From: Alphaproteobacteria bacterium
GTDB lineage: Bacteria > Pseudomonadota > Alphaproteobacteria > Micropepsales > Micropepsaceae
Reading direction: 5' to 3'
Length of the DNA stretch: 64,000 nucleotides
NCBI GenBank assembly: GCA_003139615.1
Contig: PLJH01000138.1
Span: 106,736 to 170,735 of the forward strand
Position 1 is the first letter of the stretch, and each line of letters begins with the position of its first letter. Shown piece after piece: positions 49,101 to 57,518 of this stretch. A program made the position numbers and the translations under genes. The notes below the pieces were generated by a model. It made no database searches and had not been told where the DNA came from. It was given only the letters and a program-made list of their open reading frames with translations.

Positions 49101-50488
49101 GCGACTTCCTCACTTAGCTCGGGCATGGACAGAAGCGGACGGACATCCGCCTTACCGAGATGCTTGGCGAACTGCCCGGCACCGCCAGACTCGCGTTCGC
49201 GGTAGGTCTGACCTTGGATGAAGCTAATGCGCAGCACCGCAGATTCTTCGTTATCGTCCAGGCGGTACGGATGCAGCCTCGCCAATAACTCATTCACCGC
49301 CGCGCTCGCGACGTTCATATTGATGCTGATGACGGCGGGCCGGTCTTCCGCAACGCCGTGTATATAGCCCGCGCGCAATTGATCTCGATAGGCCAGAGGA
49401 TCGGTGCGCCACAACCCGGCTGCTTTTGAGTCTTCGTCGGAGTAGACGCCGCGCTCCTGTAAGGTTGAGCCATCCGGGCGCACATAATGTATGGCTCCGC
49501 ACGCTTCCTTAATGCCGCCCTTTCCATCGGCTTCCAGTTTCACGCCCAGGTCGAAATATGGCAGCAGATAATAGGCTGCGAGCCGGTTGAGAAGATGCCG
49601 GCCTTCAACGCCATCCATGCAACCGAACACCACATCGCATTCCGCGACTTCCCGGATAGCGCGGGGCGTCGCCAAATTGTCCGAAATGATCTCCAACTCG
49701 GTACCGAACCCCATTGCTGCGATTGCCCGCGCCATGACCTTGACCTTTTCACGCTTTAGGTAGGAGTCCTCGCGCGTAGAGTTGAGAATGCGGTTGAGAT
49801 TCTTCGCCTCGACGAAATCGGGATCGATCAAAACCAAGCGTCCCACGCCAAGGCGGGCCAATTGTTCGATAAGGGGGCTGCCCGTGCCGGAGCAGCCGAC
49901 AACGGCGACGGCGAGACCGCGCAGCAAGCGGGTTGTGCCGGCCCCGAATAACTGAGCATGGCGCTGCACGAAGGATGGTAACGCAACTTGGCTGGCACTC
50001 GGCCACATGAGCAGATCGTCACCCGGCACCAAGATGGATTCGAGCGGCTCGAATGACCCATCGGGCAGGACGGCACGGCCGAACATGCGCCCATCTGGAA
50101 GCATAATGGCGCTGGCGTGGGAAAATCTGCTATCGGTCCAGCCGAAGACCGAGTTGAACAGGTCCGCATCCGACGCATTGTCGATGTCGGAAAAGTCGGC
50201 GTATCCGCCGGGGTGGCTATGAATTTTCAAGATCGCAAGATCGCGCTGAGCAGCTTTGTGCAGCAGCGGTACAAGTCGGTCGGTCGGCCAGGTGACCCGG
50301 TACGGCGTCCTGACCTGACATTCGTCGTAAGGGATCGGGACGACGGACTGCACCGTTAGGCAATGGTGCGTCGTGCTTCGCCGTCGGCCGCATAGCGCGA
50401 CAGCGACCGCCTCATTGCCATCGCCCGGAAATAGGTGCGCTTTGAGCCTTCGGTGGTCGGCCTGTGTCAGTCGCAGCTTCGTCGGCAT
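49097..50488 (-). CDS. JAB/JAMM-ThiF (E1-like) fusion protein
   Basis: HSHPGGYADFSDID (HxHx7Sx2D) JAMM motif; GCSGTGSPLIEQLARLGVGRLVLIDPDFVEAKNLNR E1 motif. Confidence 0.9.
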   Translation of the reverse strand: MPTKLRLTQADHRRLKAHLFPGDGNEAVAVALCGRRRSTTHHCLTVQSVVPIPYDECQVRTPYRVTWPTDRLVPLLHKAAQRDLAILKIHSHPGGYADFSDIDNASDADLFNSVFGWTDSRFSHASAIMLPDGRMFGRAVLPDGSFEPLESILVPGDDLLMWPSASQVALPSFVQRHAQLFGAGTTRLLRGLAVAVVGCSGTGSPLIEQLARLGVGRLVLIDPDFVEAKNLNRILNSTREDSYLKREKVKVMARAIAAMGFGTELEIISDNLATPRAIREVAECDVVFGCMDGVEGRHLLNRLAAYYLLPYFDLGVKLEADGKGGIKEACGAIHYVRPDGSTLQERGVYSDEDSKAAGLWRTDPLAYRDQLRAGYIHGVAEDRPAVISINMNVASAAVNELLARLHPYRLDDNEESAVLRISFIQGQTYRERESGGAGQFAKHLGKADVRPLLSMPELSEEVA

Positions 50489-50494
50489 TTCGAC

Positions 50495-50890
50495 CTACTT
50501 CCCAATTTCCTTGTTCAGCCAGTCCCTCACCAGAACAAGGTGCGTTCCGATGTTGTCCACATCCTTACGCCACGGATTCTGGGCAGTTCGGTGTCGTGAC
50601 CATTGCTGGTAATCCTTGCCGTCCAAGCGAAAGACCGACAGCGCGCCAATGGGCTTGCCGTTGGTGAGTGCGAGGCCGGGGAAGAAATAGACCATATCGA
50701 TTGCGGCGTCCGGGTAGGACGGCGCAATGCGAAAAGCCGCACCGGCCACACCGTGATTAAAGCCGGCTGGGAGGCCGTACTCGGGAAGGATAAGCCACTT
50801 GGCTTCGCCTTCCTTCACGGTCTCCCATTTCATTCCGCTCGCGTTGAGGATCTCTTCGTCCTCCTCGGGCATTTGAAACTGCCGGCGCAT
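50495..50890 (-). CDS. Prokaryotic E2-like (UBC superfamily) protein
   Basis: YPDAAIDMVYFFP..GKDYQQWSRHRTAQNPWRKDVDNIGTHLVLVRDWL; position between Ubl and E1 genes. Confidence 0.7.
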   Translation of the reverse strand: MRRQFQMPEEDEEILNASGMKWETVKEGEAKWLILPEYGLPAGFNHGVAGAAFRIAPSYPDAAIDMVYFFPGLALTNGKPIGALSVFRLDGKDYQQWSRHRTAQNPWRKDVDNIGTHLVLVRDWLNKEIGK

Positions 50891-50894
50891 CGAC

Positions 50895-51272
50895 TTAGCC
50901 CTCGGTGCAGTCGCGGGCGACCGTTTGGAAGCGTTCGACCTTGTGGACGTGAAACACGACCACCTGATCCGGGTCGACTGGCTCGATGACGCCGCCGTGC
51001 AACTTTTGGGAAAGTTGGTACTTTTCCGGCGTCTTGTCGGCCAGGGCGAGGATTTGACGGCCGTCCATGGAATGGACCTCGACGACGTAACGCTCCTTGT
51101 CGATGCGGATGCGGTAGCGCTTCGCCTTCTTCGGCTCTTTGCCGGCCTTGGCCCATTCTTCGAGGTCGATGAGTTCTTCGAGAACTTCGACCTCTTCCGT
51201 CAGAACGGCCACCTCCTCTTTCAATTCCGCCACTTCGCCAGCGGGCGGTTGCTGGTTATGCTCGTCTGTCAT
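50895..51272 (-). CDS. Multiubiquitin-type Ubl protein
   Basis: KAKRYRIRIDKERYVVEVHSMDGRQILALADKTPEKYQLSQKLHGGVIEPVDPDQVVVFHVHKVERFQT beta-grasp pattern. Confidence 0.8.
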   Translation of the reverse strand: MTDEHNQQPPAGEVAELKEEVAVLTEEVEVLEELIDLEEWAKAGKEPKKAKRYRIRIDKERYVVEVHSMDGRQILALADKTPEKYQLSQKLHGGVIEPVDPDQVVVFHVHKVERFQTVARDCTEG

Positions 51273-51460
51273 GTTGTTCTCCGAATCTGCAAGGAATCCC
51301 TTGCACTTATCGCCTAGAGATGTATGCTGCCTGTCCACAGGGGCAACGGACCTGTCAGGTAATTACTGGCAAGAAGTCAAGAAAATTAGGCTTTCCATCG
51401 ATCCGTTGCCTACCTAGACAACAGTGTACGCGGCAGTCGGCCGCGAGTCAAGGAGGATCG

Positions 51461-51847
51461 ATGCCGGAGTCTGCCCTCGGCTATTTGCTGAAAAAATTGA
51501 GGGAGCAGCGTGGCTTATCGCTGCGCGAGCTTGCTCGCATCGCGGAGGTAGATCACGCATATATTTATCGGCTGGAGACGGGCGACAAGGGCGAACCGTC
51601 CGCCGATATATTGAACAAACTTACCCGGTCCCTGAAACCGGCGAAACGTGAATCCGACATGCTTCAATTTTTGGCGCAGTCGGGCGGCACATCGCCGGAA
51701 TTGGTTGAACTCACACTCCAAGACCCGACAATTTCCTTCAACGTCTTCACGGGCGTCGCCGGTCTGGCATTTCGCGGCAAACGTCCGAATTACGCCGAAC
51801 TGATCGCAAGGGTCCGTCGGTGGGAGGACGATGAAGCAGATGGATGA
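51461..51847 (+). CDS. XRE-family transcriptional regulator
   Basis: LGYLLKKLREQRGLSLRELARIAEVDHAYIYRLETGDKGEPS; RBS AAGGAGGATCG. Confidence 0.9.
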   Translation: MPESALGYLLKKLREQRGLSLRELARIAEVDHAYIYRLETGDKGEPSADILNKLTRSLKPAKRESDMLQFLAQSGGTSPELVELTLQDPTISFNVFTGVAGLAFRGKRPNYAELIARVRRWEDDEADG

Positions 51848-52700
51848 ATTCACCGCGATCATGAAGGCGAGAACGTTCGTCAATAAGGTCAATCCGAGCG
51901 CCGTACCGGTGTCGGTCGAAGCCTACGCTGCCGAATTGAGCGCCAGGGTGAAGTACGACAAAACGATGTCGGCCGAAGAAGACGGTTGTTCGACATTCTT
52001 CAATGGCAAACTCGTTATCGCCGTGAACGGGAACCATCGGCAGGAGCGCCAAAGGTTCACCATCTGCCACGAGGTAGCTCATGCGGTGCTCGGGCTGCCT
52101 TCCGAACACGATGCCGCATCGTGGAGCTACGCGAAGCGACCGCCGAACGAGGTGATCTGCGATGCCTTTGCGGCGGAGTTGTTACTGCCCTTTTCGCTAT
52201 TCAAGCCACATGTCGAAAAATCCGACATCGGCTTCACGGCAGTTGAGGCGTTGGCAAACTTGTTCGAAGCATCGTTGGCCGCGACCGCTTCTCGGTTCGC
52301 GACTGTAACAAGCGCGCCTTGTGCCTACGTTCTTTCCGAAGGAGGTAAGGTACGCTATTGCGCTCGCTCAAAGGCCCTGCGCGAAGCGAAGGCATGGATA
52401 CCTCTGGGCGTCGTTCTGGCGGAACGGTCATTGACGGCTCGACTGCGTGGCGGCGAGGCATGTCAGGGACCGCAGGAAATCGCTGCCGATATTTGGTTTA
52501 GCGATTGGCAGCGCGGCGGCGAACTTCTTGAGGATTCACGGTATCATTCGCCGTGGGATCAGGGACTCTCGTTGGTCTGGTTCGAAGACGAGGAAGTCCC
52601 TGAGCAAACCAACTCCGAGCAGCGGCTCACCTTCGAAAACGACGGATTGGCTGAACTGGACGGCGTCCTGCCGTGGCCCGGACGCAGCCGTCGCCGATAA
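51831..52700 (+). CDS. ImmA/IrrE-family metallopeptidase
   Basis: RFTICHEVAHAVLG (HExxH), DAFAAELLLPFSLF. Confidence 0.9.
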   Translation: MKQMDEFTAIMKARTFVNKVNPSAVPVSVEAYAAELSARVKYDKTMSAEEDGCSTFFNGKLVIAVNGNHRQERQRFTICHEVAHAVLGLPSEHDAASWSYAKRPPNEVICDAFAAELLLPFSLFKPHVEKSDIGFTAVEALANLFEASLAATASRFATVTSAPCAYVLSEGGKVRYCARSKALREAKAWIPLGVVLAERSLTARLRGGEACQGPQEIAADIWFSDWQRGGELLEDSRYHSPWDQGLSLVWFEDEEVPEQTNSEQRLTFENDGLAELDGVLPWPGRSRRR

Positions 52701-52740
52701 AGTTCGATCCAACCGGATGCGCAACATTATCGGCTAGAGG

Positions 52741-53514
52741 TCAGGATTCGAATCTTCCTGCCTCGATGCTTTTAACGAAGCGCAAGACCGCCGTAACGCC
52801 GTCATAAATGAATCTTGCTTCGGCAGAATCGAGCAGTTCGTTGTCGTGCGCCAACGACTGGTTGTTGCGAACGTGATTAAACTTTTCGAAGACACCGATT
52901 GAGCTTTTTACAATCAAGGTCGTTACATCGCGCAATTCGCGCTCTTGCGAGAGTGCCTTGACGTATTTGCCGACACGGCTATGGAGCGGTTCAGATTTAT
53001 CCCATTCGACACTACGAATGTCGAGCAAGTGGCCGAACTTCTTCATGCAGTATGTGTGCAGCCTGTCTAGCGCGGATTCGGGCTTATTGACCCCGATGTC
53101 CCTTTCGATTGCGGCGACCAATTCGTCAAGCGTTTCGTCGCGCGTGAACCGATCAATCGCGTCGGTGCGCGGTACGGAACCGCCGCCCTCGATTTTCGCT
53201 AGAAGGTCTACGAGGCGCGCTTTCAGCGTGTCGTTATCGGTAGCGGTTTGGTAGCGTGGAATGCTTTCGCGATACTGCCAGAGTTGGCGAAGCACCCGCG
53301 CGACGGCAAACTCGTCCTCGGCCTTGACGAAGGCGCGCATATGTTTTGCCTTCGACGTGCCATTAAATGAGTATTTCTCGGCGTAAATCTGAATTCCGAA
53401 CTCGTCCTCGAAAAACTCGGAAAATGTGCGGTCGGAAAAATCGAGAACGTAGCCGCCGTGCATATCGAAGGCGTCGTCGATGATCCGCATTTCCGAATTT
53501 TTTAACGCGACCAT
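52741..53514 (-). CDS. Abortive infection family protein (Abi C-terminal, HEPN-like)
   Basis: C-terminal ALDRLHTYCMKKFG..VRNNQSLAHDNELLDSAEARFIYDGVTAVLRFV; RNNQSLAH fits Rx6H. Confidence 0.75.
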   Translation of the reverse strand: MVALKNSEMRIIDDAFDMHGGYVLDFSDRTFSEFFEDEFGIQIYAEKYSFNGTSKAKHMRAFVKAEDEFAVARVLRQLWQYRESIPRYQTATDNDTLKARLVDLLAKIEGGGSVPRTDAIDRFTRDETLDELVAAIERDIGVNKPESALDRLHTYCMKKFGHLLDIRSVEWDKSEPLHSRVGKYVKALSQERELRDVTTLIVKSSIGVFEKFNHVRNNQSLAHDNELLDSAEARFIYDGVTAVLRFVKSIEAGRFES

Positions 53515-53577
53515 TATTTCGCCAGGGATTCAACGTGCGGAGCGTTCGCTCTTTTCCGCACGAATCTGGATGAATTG

Positions 53578-53664
53578 TGGTGCCCGAGGTCGGAATCGAA
53601 CCGACATGCCCTTGCGGGCGCTGGATTTTGAATCCAGTGCGTCTACCAGTTCCACCACTCGGGC
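53578..53664 (-). tRNA. Intact element-borne tRNA-Leu(CAA)
   Basis: Minus strand GCCCGAGTGGTGGAACTGGTAGACGCACTGGATTCAAAATCCAGCGCCCGCAAGGGCATGTCGGTTCGATTCCGACCTCGGGCACCA; complete cloverleaf with variable arm and encoded CCA. Confidence 0.95.
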
Positions 53665-53706
53665 GGGCCAGTACCCTTTAGCAAGATGGAAGGCGTTCGC
53701 CAAGAA

Positions 53707-55125
53707 TTATCCGCGACGCTTCGGGTACCCTCCGCTACGCGGTGCCTTAGCGCGTTTAGCGTTCGCTCTGCGCTTCGGGGGAGGGTCGTTCGACCCTGCC
53801 CTTCTGACATTGACCGCCGCCGCATCGATCATGTTCTTGATATGGGCGGCGTAGAATTTCTCGATCATCTCGACTGACGTTCGACAGTTCTTCGCGATCT
53901 GGTAGATGTCGGCTCCTTCCATGAGCCGGAGACAAATATAGGTGTGCCGGAGCGAATAGGCACTCCGCCGTAGCCCCTCTCTGTCGAATTTCTGCCCTAG
54001 CTCCTCCAGGACGGCGTTCAGGTGATGATGCCGAAGGTCCGGGAAAAGCCTGTCAGTCGGCTTCGGCAAAACGAGCTTAGGAGCCATTCCCGCCTTGTCG
54101 CTCGTATTGCGGTTCGATTCCGAGTTATCGGTTTTGGCAAGCGGTCCGCCCTTCGACATTCGAACGCCGGGATTCTCTATCCTCTCGCGCTGGCGCAATT
54201 GCTCGAAGGGATACACTGCTCCGGGCATGCTCTTGCAGAACCCGACCCCTCTTTTGCCGCGTACGCTGATTTCCAGAATCGTTTCGCTAGTGGATTTGTC
54301 ATTCACAATTTCAACGTCCCGGAACTCAAGCCGTGCGGCTTCGTCCGGGCGAAGTCCGGTGTTCACCATGAAGACGACGAAGTTGTTCAATTGCTCGCAT
54401 TCCCACGTCCAGCGAGGGTTTGGCGGGTTTTTCGCGCGTTCGCGCGTTGCCTTGCATAGCTCGTTGTACTCATCGAGCGAGAACCAAGCGCGATGGCTTA
54501 TTTTGCCCGAAGACTTATAGGGCGGCGAAAGATCGGGCACGAATTTTATCCAGCCTTGGCGCTGCGCGGTCTTGAGGACGTGCCTCAAGGTCACGACCTC
54601 GTGGTGAAGCGTCGATCGCGCAGGCGGCGTCCAAGGCTTCTTCGGCTTATAGGGGAGACCCTTCGCCTTGGCTTCCTTCGCCTTCTCGGCTTCAAGCGCC
54701 TCGCGCTCTTCGGCCGCCTTTGGCTTGGTCCTACGGTGGACCCGGTAGTCCTGCATCGTTTGGGGAGTGATGTCGGTGACCGGCATGTGTCCGAAGAAGG
54801 GGAGCAAGTGGACCCTGAGATGGATGCTGTGCCCTTTCACGTATTCGGGATTGCGCTCTCCGGCTGTCAGCGCCTCGTATTCGGGGAGGAACTTCTCGGC
54901 GGCGGCCTTGAACAGCTTGCCTCCTCGCAGTTCGCCCGAGCGTTGCTTGAGCCTGAGGGAGAGATACCAATCTTCGGCAATGCTCTTGGCACGATCGAGG
55001 TCGGCCTCTTTCGTCGTGGCGCGATGGTTGCGCCCGGCGAGATAGGTCGAGCACTGCCAGACATGGCTGTTCTCACGTTTGTAAACGTGGAGCTTTCCGC
55101 CGATGAGGTCGTGTGTCAGTTCCAT
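53707..55125 (-). CDS. Tyrosine-type site-specific integrase of the element
   Basis: NTGLRPDEAARL, RRSAYSLRHTYICLRLMEGADIYQIAKNCRTSVEMIEKFYAAH; adjacent to attR. Confidence 0.9.
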   Translation of the reverse strand: MELTHDLIGGKLHVYKRENSHVWQCSTYLAGRNHRATTKEADLDRAKSIAEDWYLSLRLKQRSGELRGGKLFKAAAEKFLPEYEALTAGERNPEYVKGHSIHLRVHLLPFFGHMPVTDITPQTMQDYRVHRRTKPKAAEEREALEAEKAKEAKAKGLPYKPKKPWTPPARSTLHHEVVTLRHVLKTAQRQGWIKFVPDLSPPYKSSGKISHRAWFSLDEYNELCKATRERAKNPPNPRWTWECEQLNNFVVFMVNTGLRPDEAARLEFRDVEIVNDKSTSETILEISVRGKRGVGFCKSMPGAVYPFEQLRQRERIENPGVRMSKGGPLAKTDNSESNRNTSDKAGMAPKLVLPKPTDRLFPDLRHHHLNAVLEELGQKFDREGLRRSAYSLRHTYICLRLMEGADIYQIAKNCRTSVEMIEKFYAAHIKNMIDAAAVNVRRAGSNDPPPKRRANAKRAKAPRSGGYPKRRG

Positions 55126-55250
55126 ACGCGTAAGCGTACGCGCATTGGGGAAAAAAGTCCAGTTTTGTGTAAGGGTTGTGTAAGTCGTTGAATTTCATCA
55201 ACATATTGATATTAAAGGGTTTTTTGCTATATTTGGCGGCTTAATTTCGC

Positions 55251-55268
55251 TTTTGAGTCCAGCGCGTC
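55251..55268. repeat. attR core direct repeat TTTTGAGTCCAGCGCGTC
   Basis: Identical to 19624-19641. Confidence 0.85.
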
Positions 55269-55289
55269 TACCAGTTCCACCACTCGGGC
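55251..55289 (-). tRNA. 5' half of chromosomal tRNA-Leu(CAA), disrupted
   Basis: Reads (minus) GCCCGAGTGGTGGAACTGGTAGACGCGCTGGACTCAAAA then diverges into element sequence. Confidence 0.85.
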
Positions 55290-55443
55290 AACCGAGAAAT
55301 CCGGGGAATGGGCGCGGATAATAGCCGCCAATCCTGCAGGGTCAACGCGAAGTTTCTCGTCCCAAAAGCCCGTTCAACGGCGGCGTCTCATTGCCGGAGC
55401 GGGCGCGCCACCCTACCCTGCGCCCGGCCAATCGGAGAAATCG

Positions 55444-56061
55444 ATGAAGCTCTATAATGAAAACAATCCCGCGCCCAATCCGCGCAAGGTGCGCATCTAT
55501 CTCGCGGAGAAGGGCCTGACGGTCGAACAGGTGCGCGTGCCGATCATGAAGCGGGCGCACAAGGACCCGGAGTTTCTCAAGAAGAACTCATTGGGCCAGC
55601 TGCCGGTGCTGGAGCTGGACGACGGTACGTTCATTTCCGAGTCGGTCGCGATCTGCCGCTATTTCGAGGAGTTGAACCCCTCGCCCGCCATGTTCGGCAC
55701 CGGCGCGAAGGAACGCGCACTGGTCGAGATGTGGATTCGGCGCGCGGAATTCCGGCTGTGGAATCCGATGGGCCAGGTGTGGATCCATTCCGATCCGCGG
55801 ACAGCGCCGGTCGTGCCGCTCCAATATAAGGAGTTCGGCGAGATGAACCGCAAGGTCGTCGCGAATGCGATGACATGGATCGACGGCGAGATGGCGGATG
55901 GCCGCGAATTCCTCGCGGGCGGCAATTATTCCATCGCCGACATCGTGCTTCTGTGCGGCATCGATTTCGCGAAGTTCGTCAACATGGACATGCCGGAGGA
56001 GTGCGCGCGTCTGCGCCACTGGCATGCGCGCGTCTCTGCGCGCCCGAGTGCTGCGGCGTAG
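55444..56061 (+). CDS. Glutathione S-transferase family protein
   Basis: MKLYNENNPAPNPRKVRIYLAEKGL..LGQLPVLELDDGTFISESVAICRYFEE. Confidence 0.9.
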   Translation: MKLYNENNPAPNPRKVRIYLAEKGLTVEQVRVPIMKRAHKDPEFLKKNSLGQLPVLELDDGTFISESVAICRYFEELNPSPAMFGTGAKERALVEMWIRRAEFRLWNPMGQVWIHSDPRTAPVVPLQYKEFGEMNRKVVANAMTWIDGEMADGREFLAGGNYSIADIVLLCGIDFAKFVNMDMPEECARLRHWHARVSARPSAAA

Positions 56062-56229
56062 AAAAAGTAAGATTTAACGCGGAGGACGCAGAGGGTTCGC
56101 AGAGGGCGCGGAGGAAGTGAATCGCGCGCATAGCGCGCAAGAGGACGAAACGTCTTCGGTTCAACGAACTCGTTTCCCCCTGCGTCCTCCGCGCACCCTC
56201 TGCGTCCTCCGCGTTAAAATCTTTTTACT
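56062..56229. repeat. Large inverted repeat between convergent genes
   Basis: AAAAAGTAAGATTTAACGCGGAGGACGCAGAGGGT... inverted against ...ACCCTCTGCGTCCTCCGCGTTAAAATCTTTTTACT. Confidence 0.8.
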
Positions 56230-56662
56230 CGCAGAACACTTTCACTTTCGCCCGCCGCTTATCCTGATCGATGTCGATGACCATATCCTGCAATTGCTCG
56301 ATTAGCTCGTCGAGGTTTTCCGGCTTGATCTGGTTCAGGTCGAAATCGACGCCCTTTTCGCGCAGCGCCTCATTCACCTGCATGCGCGCCTTGGGCGGCA
56401 TGAAATTGGCCAGCTTGACGCCGGCGCGCAGAAGCTGAAACGGCACACGGATGTTGACCTTCGTCATCGTGTCGGCACCGTGGTTGTCTTCCGCTTCCAC
56501 CACCACGCGCAGATATTTCGGCAACGGTTTGCGCGCGACGGTCGCGCCGCCGGCATCGCCGTTCGGCGCGCGTTCCAGCGCAGCGATCAACCGCTCCGCC
56601 TCGTCCGCGGTGATCTTGCCTGCGGCCAGCATGTCCAGAATCTGTTTGCGGTTCTCGCTCAT
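56225..56662 (-). CDS. SHOCT-like / LiaX-YvlB-type domain protein
   Basis: RKQILDMLAAGKITADEAERLIAALE N-terminal motif. Confidence 0.7.
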   Translation of the reverse strand: MSENRKQILDMLAAGKITADEAERLIAALERAPNGDAGGATVARKPLPKYLRVVVEAEDNHGADTMTKVNIRVPFQLLRAGVKLANFMPPKARMQVNEALREKGVDFDLNQIKPENLDELIEQLQDMVIDIDQDKRRAKVKVFCE

Positions 56663-56672
56663 GGATTTCTCC

Positions 56673-56933
56673 TTAGACGATCTTGATGAAAACGGAGCCG
56701 TGGGGATGATCGATATCCACCAGCGTTCCCCGCATGCCCGCGAACACCTGCCAAAGCACGATGGGCTTCGCGACGGCGCTGCGCCCGAACAGCAGCCACA
56801 GGATCGCAATCACCGGCAGTGCGAGAAGCGCGAACGGCAGCAGCAAAATCCACAACAGGAACAGCGGCAGCCACAGACGGAAGAATTTCCGGCGCTCGCC
56901 GCAAACGGCGATGCTCATCCACAACGGAATCAT
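56673..56933 (-). CDS. Small membrane protein
   Basis: Hydrophobic core; in operon with flanking genes. Confidence 0.6.
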   Translation of the reverse strand: MIPLWMSIAVCGERRKFFRLWLPLFLLWILLLPFALLALPVIAILWLLFGRSAVAKPIVLWQVFAGMRGTLVDIDHPHGSVFIKIV

Positions 56934-57307
56934 GACCGCTCCTCCAATTCGCGAATGGCGTCTTCCGCCGTGATCTCGCCCTGCGCGAGACGGTCCAGCA
57001 CGTCGCTGCGCGCGGGCGCAGGGTTCGTGTCGACGAATTCGAGGGCTTGCGAGATACGGTTAAGGCGGCCCTTGATGGTCGGGTAGCTCACGCCGAACAC
57101 CTGCTCCATCTCCTTGATCGAGCCGTGCGCGCGCACGAAGGCTGCCACGAACACCTGGTCCTCGACCGGCAATTGCGCGAGCTGGGGCGGCGCGAACTGG
57201 CCTTCGATGGCGATGCCGCTATCGGCCAGCCGCACCCGCTCCACGATCAGAGGTGCCCCCTGGGTCAGCCGGGTCAGTTCCTGCCAGTCTTTGAGATTTC
57301 CGGGCAT
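56930..57307 (-). CDS. DUF2089 regulatory protein
   Basis: FVRAHGSIKEMEQVFGVSYPTIKGRLNRI HTH. Confidence 0.8.
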   Translation of the reverse strand: MPGNLKDWQELTRLTQGAPLIVERVRLADSGIAIEGQFAPPQLAQLPVEDQVFVAAFVRAHGSIKEMEQVFGVSYPTIKGRLNRISQALEFVDTNPAPARSDVLDRLAQGEITAEDAIRELEERS

Positions 57308-57518
57308 TTTCGGCTCTGAAATTCAGTTATTGCATATATAATTCAAGAAAATCAACTTATCAAGATGCGTTATGCAACAAATTCAATTTCCAGCGGCCCA
57401 TTCGGTCCGGGCCCGATGCTACGAAGGTATTGCCGGATAACGTGTCTGCTTCCGACACTTCTCTTTTGGCCGGTCCGGACGTAAGCACGGCCGGAAATCC
57501 GCTATTCTAGGTCAGCCC

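Larger units (their letters stand above)
19624..55268. mobile_element. ~35.6 kb tRNA-Leu-integrated mobilizable / decayed conjugative element
   Basis: 18-bp direct repeats at both ends inside a split tRNA-Leu; adjacent tyrosine integrase; relaxase, MobC, coupling protein; defense-type cargo. Confidence 0.9.
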
